Program-made: the position numbers and the translations under genes | The notes under the pieces: model-generated | What the model was told of the DNA's origin: nothing | Databases searched by the model: none | What the model saw: only the letters and a program-made list of their open reading frames with translations | Source of the DNA: an uncultured Eubacteriales bacterium | GTDB lineage: Bacteria > Bacillota > Clostridia > Christensenellales > Aristaeellaceae | Reading direction: 5' to 3' | NCBI GenBank assembly: GCA_902798105.1 | Contig: CADBVG010000007.1 | Location: 42,857 to 97,944, forward strand | DNA: 55,088 nucleotides | Shown here: in pieces, positions 50,509 through 55,088 of the stretch | How the letters are laid out: every line of letters begins with the position of its first letter | How positions within the stretch are numbered: position 1 is the stretch's first letter

Positions 50509-50549
50509 AAATTCTGATATATCGAACACTGCTCGATATATCAGAATTT
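50509..50549. repeat. AAATTCTGAT hairpin repeat, copy 2
   Basis: AAATTCTGATATATCGA and TCGATATATCAGAATTT, 17-base perfect stem, short loop. Its right arm contains the miaA stop codon (TGA, 50541-50543), so the last residues of MiaA (D-K-F) are encoded by the repeat edge. Confidence 0.8.
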
Positions 50550-51419
50550 GTCTATCTCCCCGCAGGCCTGCGCCACGGGGTCCTTTGTCATGTCCAGCCA
50601 GGTGATTGCCTTATCCCTCCTGAACCAGGTCATCTGCCGCTTGGCGAACTGCTTGATGGCGGTGGACAGAAGTTCCACCATGTCTCCCTGACTGGTAATC
50701 TCGCCGGTCAGGTACTGTGTGATGAAGCGGTATTCCAGCCCCAGCTTCATCATGAATTCCACGCTGACGCCGCTGTCCAGCAGGCTCCTGACCTCGTCGA
50801 TCATGCCTGCGTCCAGCCGCCGTTGCAGGCGCTCGTCGATGCGCTTTTTCAGCGTCTCCCTATCCCATGTCACGCCCAGCTTCAGGCAATCGTAGCGGGG
50901 CTTATTGTGGGGCACGTGGTCGTCCCCGGCGTGCAGCTTCTCCAGCAGCCGCATCACCCGGTTGCGATTCTTTGGCTCCACGTCGGTGTCAGGCACGGCC
51001 TTCACCAGCATCTTGTAAAGCTCGGGCGTCTCAAAGGTCTCGAGGTATGCCCGGTATTCCAGGTCCGGCGGGCGATCGCTCATCACGTAGCCCTCGGTGA
51101 CACAGGCCACGTAGAGCCCCGTCCCCCCCACCAGGAAGGGGAGCCTGCCCCGGGCGATGATGCCGTCGATGGCGTCGTAGGCCATGCGCTGGAAGTCGTG
51201 CATCGAGAAGAAGTCCCCGGGGTCGCACACGTCGATCAGGTGATGGGGCACGCCCTTCATCTCCTCCGGCGCGATCTTGCCGCTGCCCAGGTCCAGGCCC
51301 CGGAACACCTGGCGGGAATCGGCGGAAACGATCTCCCCGCCATAGCACCGCGCCAGCTCGACGCCCAGTCTGCTCTTGCCGGAGGCGTTGGTGCCGCAGA
51401 CGACGATGAGTTTGTCCAT
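50541..51419 (-). CDS. miaA: tRNA dimethylallyltransferase
   Basis: 292 residues. P-loop GTNASGKS at 9-16, SADSRQVFRGLDLGSGK, the HHLID pair and LVGGTGLYV, and WFRRDK near the end. MiaA adds a dimethylallyl group to adenosine-37 of tRNAs reading UNN codons. In place of the usual Y-x-G-M-D-I-G-T-A-K it has VFRGLDLGSGK, and the protein is slightly shorter than many family members, but all key motifs are present. Ribosome site GAGG four to five bases before ATG. Eight bases separate it from glnN. Confidence 0.93.
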   Translation of the reverse strand: MDKLIVVCGTNASGKSRLGVELARCYGGEIVSADSRQVFRGLDLGSGKIAPEEMKGVPHHLIDVCDPGDFFSMHDFQRMAYDAIDGIIARGRLPFLVGGTGLYVACVTEGYVMSDRPPDLEYRAYLETFETPELYKMLVKAVPDTDVEPKNRNRVMRLLEKLHAGDDHVPHNKPRYDCLKLGVTWDRETLKKRIDERLQRRLDAGMIDEVRSLLDSGVSVEFMMKLGLEYRFITQYLTGEITSQGDMVELLSTAIKQFAKRQMTWFRRDKAITWLDMTKDPVAQACGEIDKF

Positions 51420-51426
51420 TTTATCC

Positions 51427-53514
51427 TCACTTCACGCTGAACAGTATATCCGTATAGCTGGGATAGGGCCACTGGTCGTTGGGCGTCATGGCCTCGCAGG
51501 CATCGCAGGCCTCGCGCAGGGCCCGCATCGCGCCGACCACGTCGTCCTTATACCGCATGGCGCGCTCCAGGGTGTCCTCGGCAGCGTCGGCGTGGTGCAT
51601 GGCCTCGCCAAGGGTGCTGTAGATGGCGTAGATTTCGTCGGTGTGGCGCGATATCTCCCGGCAGCGGGCCTTTTCGTAGCCACAGGCCACTCCGGCCACC
51701 TCGGCCTTGACCTTCGCGTTTTCGCACAGCTTCGCCGAGAAGGCGGATACCGCGGGCAATATGTTGCGGCTGACCATATCCATCATGGTCTCGGCCTCGA
51801 TGTGTATCACGTTCACATAGTTTTGCAGCAGTATCTCATAGCGGGAGCGCAGCTCGGCGGCGCTGAAAACGCCGTGTCGCTCGAACAGGGCCACGTTCTT
51901 GTCGTCCAGCAGGTGGGCAAGGGCCTCGGGGGTGGTGCGCAGGTTCATCAGGCCCCTGCGCTGGGCCTCCTCGGGCCAGTGGTTGTCGTAGCCGTTGCCG
52001 TTGAACAGTATGCGCTTGTGGGCCCTGACGGTATCCCGGATCAGGTCATGCAGGGCCTGGGTGAAGTCCCCTGCCCCCTCCAGCACGTCGGCGAACTGCC
52101 GCAGGCTCTCGGCAACGGCGGTGTTGATGACGATGTTGGGCTTGGCGATGGACTGGCTGGCCCCGGGGCTGCGGAACTCAAACTTGTTGCCGGTGAAGGC
52201 AAAGGGCGACGTGCGGTTGCGGTCGGTGGAATCCTTTGGAATGCGGGGCAGCACATCCACGCCGATCTTCAGCTGCTCCTTGTCGTGGCCGCCGTAGGGG
52301 GCGTCGTGCTCGATAGCCTCCAGCACCTCGGTCAGCTCGTCGCCCACGAACATGGAAATCACCGCGGGCGGGGCTTCGTTCGCCCCCAGGCGGTGGTCGT
52401 TCCCCGCCGTGGCCACCGAGATGCGCAACAGGTCCTGGTAATCGTCCACGGCCTGGATCACCGCGCACAGGAACAGCAGGAATTGTGCGTTTTCAAAGGG
52501 GGTCGCGCCGGGGTCCAGCAGGTTCACGCCTTCGCTGGTGGAAATGGACCAGTTGTTGTGCTTGCCGGAGCCGTTGACGCAGTTGAATGGCTTTTCGTGC
52601 AGCAGGCAGACCATGCCATGTCGGTGGGCCACCTTGCGCATCAGCTCCATGGTCAGCTGGTTATGATCCACGGATATGTTGGTAGTGGTAAATATGGGGG
52701 CCAGCTCATGTTGGGCAGGGGCTACCTCGTTGTGCTCGGTCTTGGCCAGGATTCCCAGCTGCCACAGCTCGTCGTTCAGCTCCTGCATGAACGCCTGTAC
52801 CCGGGGCTTGATGACGCCGAAGTAGTGGTCGTCCAGCTCCTGGCCCTTGGGGGGCTTCGCGCCCAGCAGCGTGCGGCCGGTGAGCATCAGGTCCTCCCGG
52901 GCGTTGACCATCTCCTGGTCCACCAGGAAGTACTCCTGCTCCGCGCCGACGGTGGTGATGGGTGTCACGTTTTCGTGGCCGAACAGCTTCAGTACCCGGC
53001 TGATCTGGCGGTTGATGGCCTCCATGCTGCGCAGAAGGGGTGTCTTCATGTCCAGCGCCTCGCCGCCGAAGCTGCAAAAAGCGGTGGGAATGTACAGCAC
53101 GGCATCCTTTATGAAGGCGAAGGAGGTCGGGTCCCAGGCGGTATAGCCCCGAGCTTCGAAGGTGGAGCGCAGGCCGCCGGAGGGGAACGACGAGGCGTCG
53201 GATTCGCCCCGCACCAGTTCCTTGCCGGAGAACTCCATGATCGCGCCCCCGTTGCCATCGGAGGCGATGAAGCCGTCGTGCTTTTCGGCGGTAATGCCCG
53301 TCATCGGCTGGAACCAGTGGGTAAAGTGGGTCGCGCCCTGCTCGATGGCCCAGTCCTTCATGGCGTTGGCGACGATGTTCGCCACGGCGATGTCCAGGCG
53401 CTTGCCATCGGCGATGCAGCGCAGCATCTCCCTGTAGGTGTCCTTGGGCAGCCGCTGGCGCATGGTCGTAAGATTGAACACCTTCGCGGCAAAGCGGTTT
53501 GAGACATCGTTCAT
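51427..53514 (-). CDS. glnN: Glutamine synthetase type III
   Basis: 695 residues, the long type III form. VSNRFAAKVFNLTTMRQRLPKDTYREML at the N-terminus, ATHFTHWFQPMTGITAEKHDGFI, GAEQEYFLVD (metal glutamates), NCVNGSGKHNNWSI and KNVALFERHGVF are family hallmarks. It makes glutamine from glutamate, ammonia and ATP. ATG 53514 has AAGGAG at eight bases; the upstream in-frame start has none. It shares a short spacing with miaA, so the two may be co-transcribed. The leader contains a GC-rich hairpin repeat (53561-53590) between promoter and start. No other nitrogen genes lie nearby. Confidence 0.96.
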   Translation of the reverse strand: MNDVSNRFAAKVFNLTTMRQRLPKDTYREMLRCIADGKRLDIAVANIVANAMKDWAIEQGATHFTHWFQPMTGITAEKHDGFIASDGNGGAIMEFSGKELVRGESDASSFPSGGLRSTFEARGYTAWDPTSFAFIKDAVLYIPTAFCSFGGEALDMKTPLLRSMEAINRQISRVLKLFGHENVTPITTVGAEQEYFLVDQEMVNAREDLMLTGRTLLGAKPPKGQELDDHYFGVIKPRVQAFMQELNDELWQLGILAKTEHNEVAPAQHELAPIFTTTNISVDHNQLTMELMRKVAHRHGMVCLLHEKPFNCVNGSGKHNNWSISTSEGVNLLDPGATPFENAQFLLFLCAVIQAVDDYQDLLRISVATAGNDHRLGANEAPPAVISMFVGDELTEVLEAIEHDAPYGGHDKEQLKIGVDVLPRIPKDSTDRNRTSPFAFTGNKFEFRSPGASQSIAKPNIVINTAVAESLRQFADVLEGAGDFTQALHDLIRDTVRAHKRILFNGNGYDNHWPEEAQRRGLMNLRTTPEALAHLLDDKNVALFERHGVFSAAELRSRYEILLQNYVNVIHIEAETMMDMVSRNILPAVSAFSAKLCENAKVKAEVAGVACGYEKARCREISRHTDEIYAIYSTLGEAMHHADAAEDTLERAMRYKDDVVGAMRALREACDACEAMTPNDQWPYPSYTDILFSVK

Positions 53515-53596
53515 GGGCGTCACTCCTTCATCCTCTGTTGATCGTACTTTTACAAAATACAGTGTGGCGGCGCGGGCGCTGCCGCTACATATGCGG

Positions 53597-53625
53597 ATTA
53601 TATGCCATCATCCCCGCCTTTGCAA
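53597..53625 (-). promoter_or_regulatory. Promoter of glnN-miaA
   Basis: Minus strand TTGCAA (53625-53620), 17 bases, perfect TATAAT (53602-53597). The leader of about 75 bases includes the AGTGTGGCGGCGC / GCGCTGCCGCTACA hairpin. Confidence 0.7.
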
Positions 53626-53642
53626 GCAGCGACGGGGTAGTA

Positions 53643-53692
53643 AACGTAAATTTTTACGTTGTACAACAAAGGACCGGACGTATGTCCGGTCC
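53643..53692 (-). terminator. Terminator after the small secreted protein gene, with adjacent palindrome
   Basis: GGACCGGAC (53671-53679) and GTCCGGTCC (53684-53692) pair around a GTAT loop; the minus strand continues with TTTGTTG. Next to it is an AT palindrome AACGTAAATTTTTACGTT (53643-53660). Confidence 0.6.
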
Positions 53693-53715
53693 CCTGGGTT
53701 GCGCCGGCAGATTAT

Positions 53716-54240
53716 TTATGCCGAAGGCTGGATGGAGGCGATGACAACCGCCCACTCTGTGTTCTGGTCTTCCGGGGAGAACGGATACATGGTGAACTCC
53801 AGCAGGTTGCCCGTGTCGGATACGAAGGCCACGTTCATGGTCTCGTTCGAGGGCAGATAATACTCCACCGCGTCGAGCCCGTTGATGGTGTCCAGCGTAA
53901 TGTATTCAGCGCCGGTGTCGGGCAGCTTTTCAGCATATTCTTCCACGCTCATGCCGCCGATGTCGGTGTAAACGGCGTTGATCGCCTTGGTTTGGTCCGC
54001 ATTCAGGAAGGAAGCGGTCAGACCCTTTTCCAGCATGTCCTCAGGCAACTCCTCTGCGGACTGGAGGTCGCTGGGTACCCACAGCATCACGTTGACAGCC
54101 CTGAGGGTGTAGAACTCGCCCTCCAGGCCGAGTTCCTCCAGGTGGGGCTCGATGTCCGTCCAGTTGACCACGTCCGCATGGGCCAACACACATGTGCTCA
54201 TAAGGCACAGCGCCATCAGCAGTACGACAAGCTTCTTCAT
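53716..54240 (-). CDS. Small secreted protein of unknown function
   Basis: 174 residues. Signal peptide MKKLVVLLMALCLMSTCVLAHA with a probable cleavage after AHA; the only nearby cysteine does not fit a lipobox. The mature ~150 residues are acidic (DVVNWTDIEPHLEELGLEGEFYTL...) and predicted mixed alpha/beta. I recognise no family. Such small secreted proteins with a calm beta-sandwich-like pattern (VMLWVPSDLQ, LDAVEYYLPSNETMNVAFVSDTGNLLEFTMYPFS) are common in this lineage. GGAGG precedes the ATG. Own promoter and terminator. Confidence 0.75.
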   Translation of the reverse strand: MKKLVVLLMALCLMSTCVLAHADVVNWTDIEPHLEELGLEGEFYTLRAVNVMLWVPSDLQSAEELPEDMLEKGLTASFLNADQTKAINAVYTDIGGMSVEEYAEKLPDTGAEYITLDTINGLDAVEYYLPSNETMNVAFVSDTGNLLEFTMYPFSPEDQNTEWAVVIASIQPSA

Positions 54241-54284
54241 GTAACCAATCCTCCACTTTCAAATATACCCATAGGGCTAACGGA

Positions 54285-54313
54285 ATTATAACACTAATTT
54301 ATTAGCTTGTAAA
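54285..54313 (-). promoter_or_regulatory. Promoter of the small secreted protein gene
   Basis: Minus strand TTTACA (54313-54308), 17 bases, perfect TATAAT (54290-54285). Begins within four bases of the stop codon of the gene upstream. Confidence 0.75.
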
Positions 54314-54316
54314 GTT

Positions 54317-54910
54317 TTATTTTAGGGCCCTCGCGGCGTCGCAGATCAGCTTCACACAGGCGTCGTAGCCCAGCAAGCCGCTGTCCAGCATCAGGTTGTA
54401 ATTGTGGTAATCCCCCCAGTGACGCCCCGCGAATTGTTGGTAGTAGCTACGGCGGGCAGCGTCGGTCTTCTTCATGGCCTTCTGTATGTCCGAGGGATTC
54501 TTGCTGCCGATCAGCTCGCCGACGCGGGCGGCACGGTGCAAATCGTCGGCGTAGATAAACACATTCAGGCAGTCCACGCCGGCCTCATCCAGTATGGCGT
54601 CAGCACAGCGCCCGAGGATGATGCAGGGGCCCTTGGCGGCCAGCATCAGTATGACCTTGCGCTCGATCTCGTGGATGGCCTCGCGCCGGTCCACATAGGC
54701 CGCGGGGGTAATCGCCCGCAGGAAGGCGTTCATCCTGGAGATCTCCTCCTCCTCGTGTTCGATGACGCTGGTGTCCAGCCCGCTGTCCTTCACGGTGTCG
54801 CGGATAATGTCTCGGTCATAGAGCTCGATGCCCAGCTGTTCCGCCACGCGCCTGGCGATGGAATGTCCGCCCGCGCCGTATTCCCTGCTGATGGTGATGA
54901 TGCCGCTCAT
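54317..54910 (-). CDS. Cytidylate-kinase-like protein
   Basis: 197 residues. MSGIITISREYGAGGHSIARRVAEQLGIELYDRDIIRDTVKDSGL carries the REYGAGG nucleotide-binding loop; GPCIILGRCADAILDEA and LNVFIYADDLHRAARV follow the cytidylate-kinase-like family (Cytidylate_kin2), widespread in Clostridia. The substrate of this group is not established; it differs from essential Cmk by its shorter NMP-binding part. ATG 54910 has GGAGG at six bases; the extended frame runs into the hairpin and MITE-like repeats. It stands between repeats and the secreted protein gene. Confidence 0.85.
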   Translation of the reverse strand: MSGIITISREYGAGGHSIARRVAEQLGIELYDRDIIRDTVKDSGLDTSVIEHEEEEISRMNAFLRAITPAAYVDRREAIHEIERKVILMLAAKGPCIILGRCADAILDEAGVDCLNVFIYADDLHRAARVGELIGSKNPSDIQKAMKKTDAARRSYYQQFAGRHWGDYHNYNLMLDSGLLGYDACVKLICDAARALK

Positions 54911-54950
54911 ATTATTCCTCCTGATGTCGTCGCGCCCATGGGGCGGGGAC

Positions 54951-54985
54951 AATTCTGATTTGTCGCAACGCGACGAATCAGAATT
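54951..54985. repeat. AAATTCTGAT hairpin repeat, copy 3
   Basis: AATTCTGATTTGTCG and CGACGAATCAGAATT, with one mismatch, around an ACGC-like loop. Unlike the other two copies it lies upstream of a gene (5' side of the cytidylate-kinase-like gene). Confidence 0.7.
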
Positions 54986-54993
54986 TGCCAAAC

Positions 54994-55088
54994 TTAAGGA
55001 AATACCGCATAATAAGGGTGGTTGGCTGGCGAGTGAATTTTCCGTCAGGCGCGCCTGCAAATTTCGCAGGCTTGCTGGCGGCAAGTCA
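54994..55088. repeat. TTAA-ended MITE-like repeat, copy 5 (cut by the window end)
   Basis: Starts TTAAGGAAATACCGC and is identical, base for base, to the copy at 13957 for its whole visible length. It starts eight bases after the AAATTCTGAT hairpin. Confidence 0.85.

Noticed and set aside
1-55088. CRISPR arrays, tRNA or rRNA genes
   Set aside because: No regularly spaced direct repeats and no cloverleaf or rRNA signature sequences were seen on either strand.

Overview
The window looks like a chromosomal segment from a GC-rich, anaerobic-type Bacillota (Clostridia). The evidence is a spoIVA gene (endospore programme), a darA-holB-ricT operon typical of Firmicutes, a type III glutamine synthetase, class B sortase, TagD/CDP-glycerol transferase genes and sigma-A promoters with 17-base spacers. 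Placement among gut or rumen Clostridia (Christensenellales or Oscillospirales-like) is inference. No rRNA, tRNA, CRISPR array, prophage or transposase gene was recognised.

Layout. 1-1568: tail of a membrane protein, an orotate-phosphoribosyltransferase-like gene, then a repeat-rich gap. 1569-10968: NhaC-type antiporter (minus), then glycogen synthase, a complete branched-chain-amino-acid-type ABC transporter (livH-M-G-F plus binding protein) and an SDR oxidoreductase (plus). 11050-31374: a 20-kb minus-strand surface-glycan locus read from a promoter at 31556-31584. It holds a polymerase fused to extracellular YD-like repeats, thymidylate kinase, a membrane-anchored sugar ketoisomerase with its aminotransferase, a phosphosugar transferase, two ATP-grasp ligases, an epimerase, a glycosyltransferase, a CDP-glycerol-type transferase with its TagD-like cytidylyltransferase, an asparagine-synthetase domain, a flippase, a second polymerase and a YfhO-like protein. 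31641-38655: NagZ-like glycosidase, diguanylate cyclase, darA-holB-ricT. 38670-47248: LRR membrane protein, a stalked surface protein, and a tandemly duplicated cassette (phosphodiester glycosidase plus membrane partner). 47472-55088: spoIVA, class B sortase, miaA, glutamine synthetase III, a small secreted protein and a cytidylate-kinase-like protein.

How the genes may work together. The glycan locus appears to build a dTDP-3-amino-sugar (ketoisomerase plus aminotransferase, with Tmk possibly supporting dTDP supply), load the first sugar on undecaprenyl phosphate, add glycerol-phosphate-like and amide-linked groups, flip the unit and polymerise it. Sortase, phosphodiester glycosidases and YfhO fit the same cell-surface theme.

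The intergenic DNA is crowded with small non-coding repeats: a TTAA-ended MITE-like family (four clear copies and one decayed), an AAATTCTGAT hairpin family (three copies), GC-rich GTAGCGGCGGC hairpins, GTCATCCTGAGC-type repeats, and two single-copy elements with terminal inverted repeats. The features that most deserve follow-up are the ketoisomerase fused to the membrane half of a phosphosugar transferase, the polymerase-repeat fusion with a strict A/B alternation of 32-residue repeats, the duplicated glycosidase cassette and the repeat families.
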